Assembly: GCF_001540865.1 (NCBI RefSeq)
Contig: NC_033625.1
Coordinates: forward strand, 7,849,677 to 7,913,676
DNA length: 64,000 nt
Direction of reading: 5' to 3'
From: Ananas comosus
Lineage: Eukaryota > Streptophyta > Magnoliopsida > Poales > Bromeliaceae
Shown here: positions 42,813 to 54,539 of the stretch, in pieces
Layout: every line of letters begins with the position of its first letter
Position numbering within the stretch: the first letter of the stretch is position 1
The notes under the pieces: generated by a model
The model's input: only the letters and a program-made list of their open reading frames with translations
What the model was told of the DNA's origin: nothing
The model's database searches: none
Made by a program: the position numbers and the translations under genes

Positions 42813-42833
42813 GAAAAAAAGAAAAAGAAAAAC
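42619..42833 (+). mobile_element. tRNA-derived SINE with (CT)n tail expansion
   Basis: TGACGGTCTCTAGAGCAAGT start, GGACCTGAGGTCC, AATTCGAATTCTATTTT B-box-like motif, then the usual AATAAATTTATTTGTAAAT spacer. The 3' part carries a (CT)n run at 42773-42809 and an A-rich tail. Flanked by a perfect 16-bp duplication AATTAGTTGGGATCAC at 42603-42618 and 42834-42849. Inserted in a TRIM LTR. Confidence 0.88.
42773..42809 (+). repeat. (CT)n microsatellite
   Basis: About 18 uninterrupted CT units at the 3' end of the SINE body, followed by AAAGAAAAAAAGAAAAAG. Confidence 0.9.
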
Positions 42834-42892
42834 AATTAGTTGGGATCACCGGCTTTTTCATCTCGTATGGGACTATTTGGGGCGTTACGCTG

Positions 42893-44950
42893 TCGTTTTC
42901 TCCAACCCGCACCACCCCTCCCTCTCCACGGCCGGCCGCCGTCGTCCTCCCTGCCGTCGGCCGCCCACGCGTTGCACCAACAATCGCTGAAGTCGCGTCC
43001 TCTGGTGGTCCTCTAGGCCAAGCTCCACTTGCTGCTGATCACACCTGGCGGCACTGCTTTTTACACCCCCTCCTCCCTCCCTGGCCGTCCACAGCCCCTT
43101 GCCTCCTCCTCCTCCTCCTCTTCCTCCCACCTAGCTCTATCCCTCAGACCGCACGCCTCGTCGAAGATCAAAGTAGCCTCGATCGGTTGAAGAATTGTGG
43201 TAATAATCAAAACCTCCCAACTATTCGCTTCACTTCACTGCTATAGTTACTCTTATTGTCGTTGTAAGCTACATGCTAGTTGGTTTGTTGCCAAGGTCCA
43301 AGACACTCAATTACGACTCCGGTGGCCATCCGACGCTTAATTGAGCTTTTTCAGTGCTGAAATCTGTTCTTTCGGAACCCTTTTATTATGGTCGGGGTTC
43401 TAACGGCTGTGTGCCCTTCATGCCGCTGTCTCAACACCAAAAATGGTGTGATTTGGGATGTTTCGAGGCTACAGCCAAGTCTCGTTGTGTTGTATCGACG
43501 ATCGGAGACGATCGGAGCCGATTTACTTTCGATTTTGATATTCTAGCACCAAAAATCTTGAGAGCTATTTCGGATCATGGTGGATGAATTGTTGGGCGTC
43601 GAATATGCTTAGCGTTCACTATGTGGTGTCGGGGCGTGTAGGTTGGGCAATGCACGACTTGTATTGTCACTTCCAACACCGAAAACGGTTCTACCAGAAC
43701 CCGATTTGGCTCGGTTTTCTTATCATCGAGCACCGGGTCGTGCTCTTATTCCGACACCTCACTGAGAGGATGCCCCGTTAGGATGGGTTGGCGAACGGTC
43801 GGATTTCGGCTATCGAAAAGCAAAATCGAGGTTTTGAAATGCAACGTTATGCGTCGAAATGGTCCCAGCTTATAATTTAGTGATGTTGACACCTCGGGGT
43901 TGATTATATCTTGTTGATGTTATTTCTAGGTTCCAGCGACATCTAGTGGATTTGGTCGAGTCGAGGACTCACGAGTTTTTGTTATATGTATGCGGGTGCT
44001 ACAATCCGGATGTCGATATAGTATGCTTATTGATTATTTGTTCTTGCTCTCTTTTTGTTACCATACTTGCTTGCTTGTTGTGTATACCTCCATCCATATT
44101 TATTATATTGTTGCTCTACATCTTAACCGTCATACATGATAGTATCACCCTCTTACTACCGCGCTGTTCGACATACACCACGCATGAGATTTGTGACGTG
44201 TGACATATAGAACAAGCTACGATTTCGTGCAATACATGATTGTACATATCCTTATGAAATAATGTGGCCACGTCCTACGACTTGGTTACCTCTAGCTATC
44301 AGTTGAGCACATGCATGATGATCGCCACCACTCGCTGCGCATTCATATACATTAGTGATTTGATCAACTACGGCAGTGTTTTTTCTTTTTCTTTCTTTTT
44401 TTTTTTTCTAGAAAAATTGTCCGAACCCAAGCTCTGACCCCCCTAGCTGTACCTGGCAGTACGGGTTATATGCCAGCCTTCTATTGGCTATTGTGTTCAG
44501 ATTATCATCTATTCTTCATTACTAGTTATACACCTGCTTTCCTTCCAGCATATTTGTTACCTACTTTCATTAATCGGTAGGTGTTGCTTGCCATAGGTGG
44601 ATCGTTGTTACCCAAAATATTACGTTTCACACTCTCGTTGTTTTTAGGTGACGTTGGGGGTGTGGTTTAGGACGTAACTTCAAACTCGTGTTAATTAGTG
44701 CCACCTGGAAAACCCTCACTAAAATAGTTGGTTTATGCTTTATGTTCAAGACATGTAACAAATTTAGTTAAATTGCTTTTACTTATGTTGGTTGTATGTG
44801 GAGGTTTTCATAGTTGATTAGCTTGTCGGTTTATTGGGTTTTATCTTATGTTGGATGATGTAGGTCTTTGTGTTGAATTGTTTGAAGGATTTAACTAATT
44901 AGCTAGTTTGATAATTAAACTTACTTTGAGGACAACTTTTTGTGTTTTGT
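42893..44950 (+). mobile_element. Tekay-type LTR fragment (R-U5 part)
   Basis: Begins in GC-rich leader-like sequence (CGGCCGGCCGCCGTCGTCCT) abutting the TRIM remnant and goes on through non-coding sequence with the style of the solo LTR at 53.8-58.1 kb: paired palindromic blocks (ACACCAAAAATGGTGT at 43434, GAGCACCGGGTCGTGCTC at 43728), CCACATTATTTC-like stretches, and near 44580-44655 a GGTAGGTGTTGCTTGCC ... GTTTTTAGGTGACGTTGGG section that mirrors the GGTACCCACTGGGAGGG ... TTTTTCAGGTATCGTCGGC section at 57350-57430. No primer site or partner LTR. Right boundary approximate. Confidence 0.45.
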
Positions 44951-46653
44951 GGATTTGGATAACTAGTTGGTTAAGGCCATACGTTATTAATCATCATGTA
45001 GTTTTGTTTAACTATCTAGTTGTGGAACTGTCTTGAGATTTCTAATTGGATTTGTCTTGTAAGCTAGTCGTTCCTTAATCTTGATGTTATAATATGTTAT
45101 TCTTGGAGATTGAAGATTTATTTGTGTTGCTCGTGGAGATTGGAGGTTGATTAATTGCTTGTAGAGATCGGATGCATGTTCTGTTGTGTGCAAAGATCAG
45201 AGTGCGTGATATCTTTGTGGGATTTTGGAGGAAATACTATTGATTTATCATATCGTTTGTTGCTGGTATAAGTCGTATGATTGGGTTATATGTTATAGCA
45301 TGTTGTTGGATGATGAATGTGATGGTATGGTTAATCGATTAATACTTTAGTGTGATTTCTTTGTATCCTGATGTCACGCATGTATAGGGAAGACTGTCGG
45401 TGTAAACAGAAAAAACTTTGTACATGTGGCGGGTCTACTCGTGTCTCGAGTTGCACTTTATGGTTCCAAAATGAGCTTCTGCATGGTTTTCCAATCAAAG
45501 GGGCAGCTCAGGGCATGACAAGTAGAATCATTCTAGATCTCTATAAGGCATTGGTGAGTAAGTTGGGACCAACCCAATTGGATATGACGTTGTTCCTTTT
45601 TGAGAACTTGAAGCATGGACACTAGACAAGTAGAACATAAGATTGACAACTTCATAACTAGGCTGAGACATTTATAGTAGTGGCATCTATACTTGCATTA
45701 CTTTCATCATGTTTATAGCAGTTTTTTTTTACTTTGTTTGCTCTTCCTATTATACCTCCTCTGGAGCAAGCGAGTATATAAATCATTACTTTTGGCCTAG
45801 TGAGAACTTATTTTAAGTTATCACCCTATTGTTGTTGCTGTCTTTTGGAGCGTTCTTCTGCCGGAGAGCTGCGAGACTCCGACAAAAGTGTCGCGAACTG
45901 GCTAGAGGTTTTTCCAGCCTGCTAGTCTTGTTTTGCAGAATTCTAGTAAAGTGGAAACATTAATTAAAGAACAATGTCTATTTAGTAACAACTTGGGAGA
46001 TGGAAATGTGCATCTCATTTTGGTTAAGAAATTGTATGAAAGAGTTTGGATTTAAATTTTAAAAGTTTAAAAGTAGTAACTAATTTCACTCTGATACTTT
46101 ACTGTACGTGCATGTTCTTGTACGTGATATACAGGTTTTGGTATGCCTCTGTTTTCATGCAGGCGCCTTCACTTAGATAGAGGCACATTTTGTATTTTTA
46201 GATGTTAATAATTATACTATTTTCAAAAAAAAAAAGACAAATTGCAACTAACTGACTAGGGCTTTAAACAAATACAAATAGTTTTATTTTGGAACAATGA
46301 CAGGTTTTATAAGTATATAGTAAATGTTATCGAAAAATTTGCAAATCCTAGGTTAATTCTCTATATACAAGTAAAATTAACAAGCAAGTTTTTTGTACTC
46401 CGATGCTAGGCATATATATGAAAAGTTCTGTCCGTGTGGCGAATCTGTGAGTGTCCATTTGAGTTTCTGCGCCAGAGCATGACATTTTCTCTCCTCACTT
46501 TTTCTTTCTTTATTTTCTCTCCCCTTAATTATTTGCTCTTTTTCTTTCTCTCTCATTGCTCTTTCTCTTTTCTCTATCCTCCCTTTCTCTATCCTCACTT
46601 TTTCTCTCTTATCTTTTATTTATGACACAACTAAATATTATTAAAAAAAAATG
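44951..46653. other. Intergenic DNA, one small unassigned ORF
   Basis: Mostly AT-rich, with TTGTGGAGATTGGAGGTTG-like repeats near 45100-45180. The plus frame 45371-45625 (84 codons) begins MSRMYREDCRCKQKKLCTCG with a compact five-Cys cluster but matches no family I can name, has no supporting promoter or intron structure, and is probably chance. A CT-rich tract lies at 46480-46620. Confidence 0.4.
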
Positions 46654-47160
46654 GGCCAATTACTTATATACTCCTGAAAAGTTTTCGACTTTCTGATTTA
46701 CCCCTTTTAGAAGTCTAATATTGAAAATATTTTTTTTACATTCCAACTTATTTTAAATATAATCCTAGAGTTAAAATCTGTTAATGAATTCTGTTATCTG
46801 TAAAAAATTATTATTTTGCCTTTTTAAATATACTCTTCCGCCATCATCGACTTTTCTTATTTGTCCTTAAGTCAGGGGCACAAAACGTATTTTGACTTTT
46901 GGTCTTTTCAAATATACTTCTCTACCGTCGCCAATATTTCTTATTTGCCCTTAAGTTAAGGGTAAAATTGGTATTTCAATTTTTTTTAACCGTGGTAGAT
47001 ATTTAACTCACGTTTAATCCAAGTTAACTTAACGGGTGGTAACTGTAGGAATATTTTGGAATTACGGAGGAACATATAAGGGGTATGTTGGAAAGGAAAA
47101 AAAATGTAGGGGTAAATGAGATATTTCTGAAGTTTTGAGAGGTATATAGGTAATTATCTA
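46654..47160. mobile_element. MULE-like MITE
   Basis: Left end GCCAATTACTTATATACTCC ... GATTTACCCCTTTTAG; right end in reverse complement AGATAATTACCTATATACCT ... CATTTACCCCTACATTTTT. Terminal inverted repeats about 55-60 bp. Internal TTGCCCTTAAGTTAAGGGTA palindromes. Non-coding. Confidence 0.6.
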
Positions 47161-49205
47161 AAAAAAAAAAATTTATAGAAGCAATGTTTACTCCATAAAA
47201 TATTAAAAAAGAATATTTAATCCGCAAACTTTTCGGCTCTTCTCAAACTAACGGTATATAAAGACAACACAGTGACGGATTTGGAAAAGCATATTAAAAT
47301 GGGTGCCATATATACAAGTCTAATATTTAGAGACAAGCCAAGCCGTGAATTATTTTAATTGGACTAGTGATGCTTGTGAAAATTATATTAATCTTGGTAG
47401 GGTAACGTATATATTAGATTTCGTACAATAACTAATCCATGCATTATTATTATTTTATTTTATTTTATTTTATTTTATCTTATCAATAATTAGCACTTGA
47501 TAAAAGGGGTAGCAAAAAGCTAGGAGATAGGCCGAGCCACGAATTTGTTTAGCTCTATTTGTGATGTTTGTGGTTGGAACAAAGGAGCTACTATTATTAG
47601 CCTTTAGTGCAAGCTAAGTATATATTATTATTATTCTTTTGTTTTCTTTGTTTTTGTTTTTGTTTTTTTTTTTTTTTTTTTTTTTTTTGAGAAATTGTCC
47701 CCAAATGTGTTTAATTCATTACTGAAGTAGAGGTTGGTAACTTGGTATATGAATCATTAAAAAAAAAAAAGGATATATAGTTGTGTAGAAAACAACTCGA
47801 ACATTCTAAATGACAGTTCTTACCTAAATAAAGGAAGGAAAAATAAAAAAATAAAAATTATTATAACAAAAAAGCTTAAATGAAACAAAAAAGTTCGATA
47901 TTGGTTTCTCAACCTTAAAAATAAAAGGGAAAAAACAGAAAACTTCTTGGAAAACCTAAATATGTTTAGTTCTATTTGGGGCGAAAAAGAAAAAAGCTTA
48001 AGCGAATTTGTGATGCTATTTAATTTAGTTCTTTACTTGCGCATTGCATGTGGACATTTTAAAACTTTTATCATTAAAAAAATATAATTATTTATATAAT
48101 TAAATTGTAGACAAAAAAGTAAAGTTTTAAAATATTTAAGAATATGACTATTTCAAATTTAGTATAGATAATAAAATAAATAAAAATATATTAGATCAAA
48201 CAACAAAACCTGAATATATAATATAATCGAAATAACAAACAATAAATGTTGAGAAATTAGAAAAAAAACTATACTAAATCTGAATTGATAGTAAACACAA
48301 ATTTAATGATCAGGTGTTTATAAACTAACCTTGTATCAAAATAGAATAATAAAATAAATTATCAGGACGTGAAAGTAAATAATAACATATTAGATCAATA
48401 TTATGAACAAGATTGAGAAAAGGATTGGCGAATATTATGATCGAGAAATGTTGGATATAATAATTCAAACTTAATTAAAATATAGTTATAGATAAGTTTA
48501 AATTTTTTATTTGATTGTAGTTAGGATATATACTTATCCAAAGTAAAATTGGATTTATCATCTGTTATGATTTGATGGCTATATATAGTTAGGCATGGCT
48601 TAATTAAAAAATAAGCCATAGTAGACATGGCTGCATGGGGTTGGCTCAGAATGTAATTTTGCCTTTTATTAATAAAGTATTAGTTTAGTTATTTTTTACC
48701 TCCTCTAATATCTTTTCTTCATATTATTTTGTTCTATTTTAGATTTTGGGTTATATAATCGGTATTAGCACAAATATCAGTTCCAACAAGTGTTATCAGA
48801 TAAAATCACGCTTTTCAACAAGAAATATTCATATTTTGCCAATTATGCAGCTCCTAAACAATGAAAAATAATAGTAAAATAAAGAAGTTCTTTTCTTTAA
48901 AAAAATACATCAAAGTTGAATGGAGACGAGATATAAAACAACTTCAAAAGAACTTATACCGGCCAGTACCAAAACAAAATAGAATAAGTAAATAAATATG
49001 AACCAAAAATAAAAGATTCAAATATGTTAAAGAATAAAAATAAAAAGGGTGGTTTCTGTATCCACGTACAGGTAGAGATGAATCATGAATGTAAGACTTT
49101 ATACGTATGGAGTAGGGTAAAATATTTGTGGAGATCTTATTACATTGCATTAGAGAAAATTATATATATATATAACGGTATATATATACAAGTTGAGATA
49201 GAGAT
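47161..49205. other. AT-rich DNA with simple repeats
   Basis: (TTTTA)n at 47453-47478, a long T run at 47666-47689 and A runs at 47759-47770. No gene, no clear element. Open frames are low-complexity. Confidence 0.5.
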
Positions 49206-49402
49206 CTATCAAAAGCACCCAAAATGTGTGCTTTTGAGTTTTTAGCCATTAAATGAGAGATGTGAGGTTGAGATGATGGTGATAAGTGGTAGTAGGTGTG
49301 GTAGATGAATAGTATTTGATTAAAAGGCTATTAGTATCAAGGAGTGGATTCAAGGGCTAAAAACTTAAAAGCACCAAGAGATTGGTGCTTCTAAAAGTAT
49401 TC
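49206..49402. mobile_element. Short MITE with ~40-bp inverted ends
   Basis: Left end CTATCAAAAGCACCCAAAAT followed by TGTGCTTTTGAGTTTTTAGCC; right end in reverse complement ACTTTTAGAAGCACCAATCT followed by CTTGGTGCTTTTAAGTTTTTAGCC. About 197 bp, non-coding. Flanking duplication unclear. Confidence 0.65.
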
Positions 49403-49461
49403 TACTACAATTTTATAATCATATAAAAAGAGTAGCACACACTGTGATATATAATCGATAA

Positions 49462-49462
<1 letters not shown>

Positions 49463-49507
<45 letters not shown>
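49463..49507 (+). repeat. (TA)n microsatellite
   Basis: More than 20 uninterrupted TA units; a length-variable site. Confidence 0.9.
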
Positions 49508-49509
<2 letters not shown>

Positions 49510-49885
49510 CTCTTATAAGTACGATCGCCTTCGAATTCATAAGTTGTTTTTGATGATAGAGCTTTCGAATCGATGATCCATATCGTTAAACATTATCTAG
49601 AACATTTAAAATTTCTAAAAATCAAATTTTATAATTTTTTGATATCATTTACCTTACGATCAAAAGCTTACAAAATTAACAATTTTTAACGGCCGGTATA
49701 AGATATTTGCTAGTTTAACGGTGAAAAAAATCGGAATTGGTTGAATTTTGATAGAAAATTCTATTCACTATGTAAATAAAGATCAATAACTTCGATCTTA
49801 AATTAAAGAATCTGATCATCCATTTTCAGGATGTCGTTCGATTTTAACTGTTCATTTTATACCCGCTTTATGGATTATAATGAAT
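49508..49885. repeat. Unclassified dispersed repeat-like sequence
   Basis: Non-coding sequence with the character of a transposon-derived repeat: TTCGAATTCATAAGTTGTTTTTGATGATAG at its start, CTTACGATCAAAAGCTTACAA and ACGGTGAAAAAAATCGGAATTGGTTGAATT inside. No inverted ends identified. Placed here because no gene is present. Confidence 0.3.
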
Positions 49886-51780
49886 GCATGATAAACAGAA
49901 TGAATGCATACACAAACCAATGTACTCTACTAATATGATATTATGTCTCAATCTGCATGATATATATGATATAAAGGAATATCTATATAGCAATGAAACC
50001 TACTATCAAGTATTATGTCTTATATTCAATCTCATCTCGGCTAATCCAAAGGTTATGCCCAAACTCACATCTCAAATCTCGCCGGTGAGTAGACTCTGTG
50101 CTACACACACCCGAGACCGCCTGCTGGGTAATCAAGTTATCCAAACACCACATCTACTCCAGAGCTCACTACTTGGGGTGGAGTGACTACGCCAAGGTTA
50201 CACAGACTATGTGAGTACGATCCAATCCTCTCACTCGAGGATAGTTAGTGCCTCTGCTGCATTAGTTCACATGCCACTACTCAGGAAATTATCATCTATT
50301 TCTAAGTTCATGTTATCAAATTGTAAGTGTTTCAATTATACTAGTTTACATGCCACTACTCAAGAAATCATCTTCTATTCCTAAATTCATGTCCTAGTGT
50401 TTCTACTACACTAGTTCAAATGCCACTCTTCTATGTCATTTATATGTCCAAGTTCATTATTTGTTCTTTGGCACTACAGGATTCCATGTCAAGACCCAAT
50501 TCTCATGCGTCCACTAAATCAAGTGCTCAATTCACAATATGATTTCTACTATGGAAACATGTAAGAAATTGAAGTACATCTATTTAACATAACCTATAAT
50601 GCATGATAACAATATATGAACATATGCTATAATAAAACAAGTCGGACATAGGAAGAAGTTCAACTGCTTCGGGATGGACACCCCCCACCTCTTGGTGATG
50701 CCACGAAGTTAGACTCCAAGTTTCGTAATTTTTCCGCCGCCTATTTCTTCCGACCACGACAAACGAAGCCAAAAATAGGCCTTTCTTCAATATTTCCACG
50801 CAGACTCGTCGGATTGCCGAACCGAGTTTACCAATGCGTCGGATTACCTAGCGATTAGGTATAAAAGAGATCAATCCCAACTTTAGATCTCAATCTAACA
50901 AAACCCTCTTTAGAACCGTAGATGATCAATATTGCAAGAATACACCATGAAGCTTCATGATTCAAGCAATAATCATCTACTTAGCACTAAAGGGTTCTAC
51001 TAAATCAAACTCTAGAGTTTAAAAATGAAACCCTAGAAATCTACCATTGAAGCTCAAAGAGCTTACCTCAAAGCCTTCCTCTTGGACTAAGGAAGAAAAA
51101 GGAGAAAAAGATATTCCACTTCCTATTAAGGATTTTTCTAAGTTGGCGGATTTCGTGAAGTCGAATGGAGTCTTGAAGAGTTGAAGACAAAGGTTGAAGA
51201 GAAGATTGTGTAATTCAAGATCAAAAGACTTGTTCGTGATGCTCGGAATCTCAGGTATGAATGTTAATAATTTGTGGTGAAATTCTATATTTATAAAAGT
51301 GTTTGGAAGACTTAGGATGGTTTTAAAATGTAATAACTAGACAAAACTGAGCCTTTCAAGGTTCAGGGTCCGGACCCTGAGTGAGGGACCGGACCCCGTA
51401 GGTCCTCTCTGCGTGAAGACTACGAGGGACCGGACCCTAGACAGAGGGACCGGACCCCGGACGTTGAAATTTGTGTTACGCTGTGAGGGATCGGACCTCG
51501 GAGCGAGGGACCGGACCCCATAGCCTATATTTTCTGCTACGTACAGAGGGTCCGGTCCCTGGCTTTGAGGTCCAGACCTTGAAGGTCCGGACCCTTCGGG
51601 AGGTCCGGACCTTGAGACCGTCGTTTGTTTTTAAAATCGTGTTTTTGAAATCCTAGTCTATCTATAAGTTTTCTAAACCTCTAAATAAGCTATGAGGAGC
51701 ACCCTATAATGTATACTTAGAAAGAAAACCTTTTGAAACCCTAAAAACTTATTTTGGAGATTTTCGATCAATGTTTTAAA
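49886..51780 (-). mobile_element. Tekay-like LTR fragment, related to the LTR at 2.3-5.3 kb
   Basis: 50035-50235 is a diverged copy of 3232-3430 (shared AACCNAAAGGTTANGCCC, CCCGAGACCGNCTGC, GGGTGGAGYGAC, CAGACTATGTGAGT). Reading the minus strand: GC array (51610-51361), TATA at 51284-51295 (TTTTATAAATATAG), CT-rich leader, a likely splice donor (GAGGTAAGCTC near 51062), then U5 towards lower coordinates. Truncated at both ends: the left end meets another repeat at about 49885, and the right end lies somewhere before the copia LTR. Confidence 0.55.
51361..51610. repeat. GC-rich palindromic array (GGTCCGGACC core)
   Basis: At least ten copies of GGTCCGGACC or near variants (GGGACCGGACCC, GGTCCGGTCCCT, GGTCCAGACC) spaced about 15-40 bp. 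Every unit is self-complementary and complementary to its neighbours, so the region can form many alternative hairpins. It sits about 65-90 bp upstream of the minus-strand TATA at 51284-51295. Two units of the same core recur at 62488-62525. Confidence 0.8.
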
Positions 51781-52349
51781 ATCAAGTTTTTTTTTTTTTT
51801 TCGATCGCCGATTCGATTCTTTGGGTTCTATTCCTATGTTTCTTTAAGTATCGAATCGGTGATGGATTAAAAGGTTTCTCCTCGTATCTTATTCTCTTTC
51901 TAAGGAATTGAATCACCACAAACTATTAATCTCTACGAGCTCTGGATGGAGCATTGGCGCGTGGACTTCGCGTGAGACCGTGGATTCGGTGGACGCATCG
52001 AGGATTCGAGGCGTTGTTGCTGTGAGGATTTGCGGCGTGGTTGGTTGGAGGACTTCAATCGATCGAGGGCCGGCAAAGACGATCTACAACGAGGATTCGG
52101 TAAATTGGGTTTTGTATTTTGGTAAATCACTTGTACTCAAATTTTTAATAGTGGATTGTTTCCTGTGATCGATCCCGTGGGTTTTTTTCTCCGAGTTGGA
52201 GTTTTTCCACGTAAAATCTCGGTGTGTTGAGTTTAGTTTTCCGCAATTAGTTTAAATTTGCATTGAGAATTTTTGTTTTATCGTTTACACCTATTCACCC
52301 CCCTCTAAGTGTTATTTATCTTTTACATCTTTGGGATTCATATCTCACA
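51781..52349 (+). mobile_element. 5' LTR (3' part) of a SIRE-clade Ty1/copia element
   Basis: Ends with CCACGTAAAATCTCGGTG ... TTTACACCTATTCACCCCCC ... CATATCTCACA, the characteristic U5 end of SIRE/Maximus elements, and is followed at once by the primer site. The LTR start was not found; it may lie further left and include part of the array region. Confidence 0.65.
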
Positions 52350-52351
52350 AG

Positions 52352-52363
52352 TGGTATCAGAGC
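52352..52363 (+). other. Primer-binding site of the copia element
   Basis: TGGTATCAGAGC, complementary to initiator tRNA-Met, two bases after the LTR end. Confidence 0.85.
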
Positions 52364-52381
52364 AGGCATAGGTTGTAAACT

Positions 52382-53812
52382 ATGGCCGAGAGCGGTAACA
52401 TTAATCGACCCCCACTCTTTGATGGCACTAATTACGCTTATTGAAAAGTTCGTATGAAAGTGTTTCTTATTGCCATTGATGAGCGAGTATGGCAATCGAT
52501 TGAATTTGGATGGAAACATCCTAATGAAGTAGTCGATAATGCTACCGTCCCCAAACCTAGAAATAAGTGGACGAAGGAAGAAAATGAATTATCATCGTTT
52601 AATGGAAAGGGTATCAATGCTTTGTTTAATGTTTTAAATCAAACTGAATTTTCTCGAGTTTCGGCGTGTGAAACCGCCAAAAAAATTTGGGACACTTTAC
52701 AAGTTACACATGAGGGTATAAGCTTGGTAAAGGTTCAAAAATTACAAATGCTTACTAGTAAATTTGACTCAATTCACATGGAAGAATATGAAACTTTTAC
52801 CGAGTATTATACTCGTCTGTAAGATATTGTTAATATTTGTGCTAACTTAGGGGAGAAGATTTCTAAACCTAAAGTTGTTCGAAAAATTTTAAGAATCCTT
52901 CCCGAACGATTTCGTCCTAAGGTTGCGGCTATAGAAACGGTAAAACATCCGGATGAATTAAAAGTAGAGGAATTAGTTGGTGCTCTTCAAACTTATGAAA
53001 TGACTTTTCCTTCTAATTCATCTTCTTCCAAGTTGTCATCCAAAGCTTAGGGTATGGCTCTTAAATCATCAAAAGGAGACGACTTGGAATCTTCATCTTC
53101 AAATTCGGACTCGGATGTAACCTTGGAGGAGTTCGAAAAGCAACTGGCGCTTTTAACAAGGAAGTTTCGTCGGAACTTTAGGAAGAAATTATCGTCAAAA
53201 TCAACCTCCTCCAAGCAAAACAAATCAAAAGGGAGTAGGTCTTCTAAGTTTAAAAAATCCGAAAGTTCATCAAAAGATTTTTCAAAAGAAAAGAGTGTTG
53301 AAGGACAAATCCAATGCTATAAGTGTAGAGGCTTTGGTCATATTGCATCGGATTGTCCTAATAAAAAATCTTTGAAAAAGAAAGCGATGCAAGCCATTAC
53401 TTGGGATGACTCTTCTTCTGACGAGTCGACTTCAAGTGATGAGGATATACATGCCACTGTACTTATCGCATATGATTCTTCTTTTATGTGTTTAGCGTCT
53501 ACTGACTCTATTTCTATGTCTCCCTTGTATGAAAAATCTACGTCGGAGAACTCATCAGATGAAGAATCGGAGAAAGATGATATGGCCGCCGCATATCATC
53601 AACTTGTTGTTGAATCGAAGAAGATGGCAAAACACAACAAGAAGTTGCGGCGAAGATTACTCGATCTGGAAGAAGACAATACAAGACTGGAATCACTGAC
53701 AAAAAGTCTAGAGCAAGAAAAAGACGGTTTGACTAAGTCCTACAATTTATTATTAGATAAGTGTACTTTACTTGAGAAGGAAAAAGGAACGTATATTGAA
53801 AACTATAAGGAC
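52382..53812 (+). pseudogene. gag: Copia gag, first part (UBN2/retrotransposon gag plus CCHC)
   Basis: Begins at ATG 52382 (MAESGNINRPPLFDGTNY), followed by an in-frame TGA at 52442-52444 where the family has Trp, then MKVFLIAIDERVWQSIEFGW, KKIWDTLQVTHEG and the long helical gag core. Further stops: TAA near 52820 and TAG near 53046. 53054-53812 encodes a Ser-rich linker, the zinc knuckle CYKCRGFGHIASDC and a coiled-coil tail ending ENYKD. These are SIRE-clade gag features; the protein forms the particle and binds RNA. The reading frame is cut by the solo LTR at 53813 and resumes at 58086. Nonfunctional. Confidence 0.85.
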
Positions 53813-54539
53813 TGAGATTTTTGCAGTGTAGCTAAACTCTCAGTTGACGATATTTTTGTGTGTAATTTAATTACAAAAGCACTCGTCAAGTTTCGGGCGA
53901 AAACGAGTTAAAACGAAAATTCTACGGGATTTCCAAGTTTCACTTAAAGTGAATAGTAACTTAATTTTCCGGAGAAGCCACGGTGTGAAGTTGGCTTCAG
54001 GCTCGTATCGGACTCCGTTCCTAGCGGTCCAATAGCTCGTTTCGACCGGTTCAGCTGTTCTGGAACTAATGGCGCTAACGGATTTTGAGTTTGACACACG
54101 GATTTCGAGAAAATCCAAAAATACATGTTTTATATGTATTTTTGTGTTATTCATTCTGTTGGAATGAAATGTTGGATTTTGTCGTGAATCTGTGGTCGAT
54201 CGAGATGAAACGAGATCGTAGCTTTGTTGTCTCCGTCGTGCCGATCGTACTGGTGCGATCCGTTCGCAAATCTGACGGACGGATCTGCGGAGATTGCGCG
54301 TTGATCGAGGAGAGCGTCAGCGGTGTGGCAAAACGGTAATGTTCGCAGAAGTCTGTGATATTTTTATGTACCGTTTCGGTGAGATCAATGTGGAGGGGTC
54401 TTCATGCGTTTTATTCATGCATTGTGAAGTGGACTCTAGTATAAATTACTGAGTCTGAGGGCTTTTCGCATTTGCACTTATATATCTATATAGTATATTA
54501 TTGATTCTGAAGGGTTTTGCAATGGGAACTTAATCCTAG

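Larger units (their letters stand above)
42420..42892 (-). mobile_element. TRIM remnant related to 34945-35934, split by a SINE
   Basis: Order as in the intact TRIM: internal remnant with TGTTCCCACTAAACCTACAG (compare the CTCCCACCAAATTCGTTGG segment), then TATTCGGCCTGATACCAAAT (primer-site complement), then an LTR start TAATGATCCAACTTATTAGC, broken at 42618, resuming at 42850 with GTATGGGACTATTTGGGGCG and ending GTTACG near 42892. More diverged than the 35-kb copy, so older; the SINE is younger than it. Confidence 0.65.
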
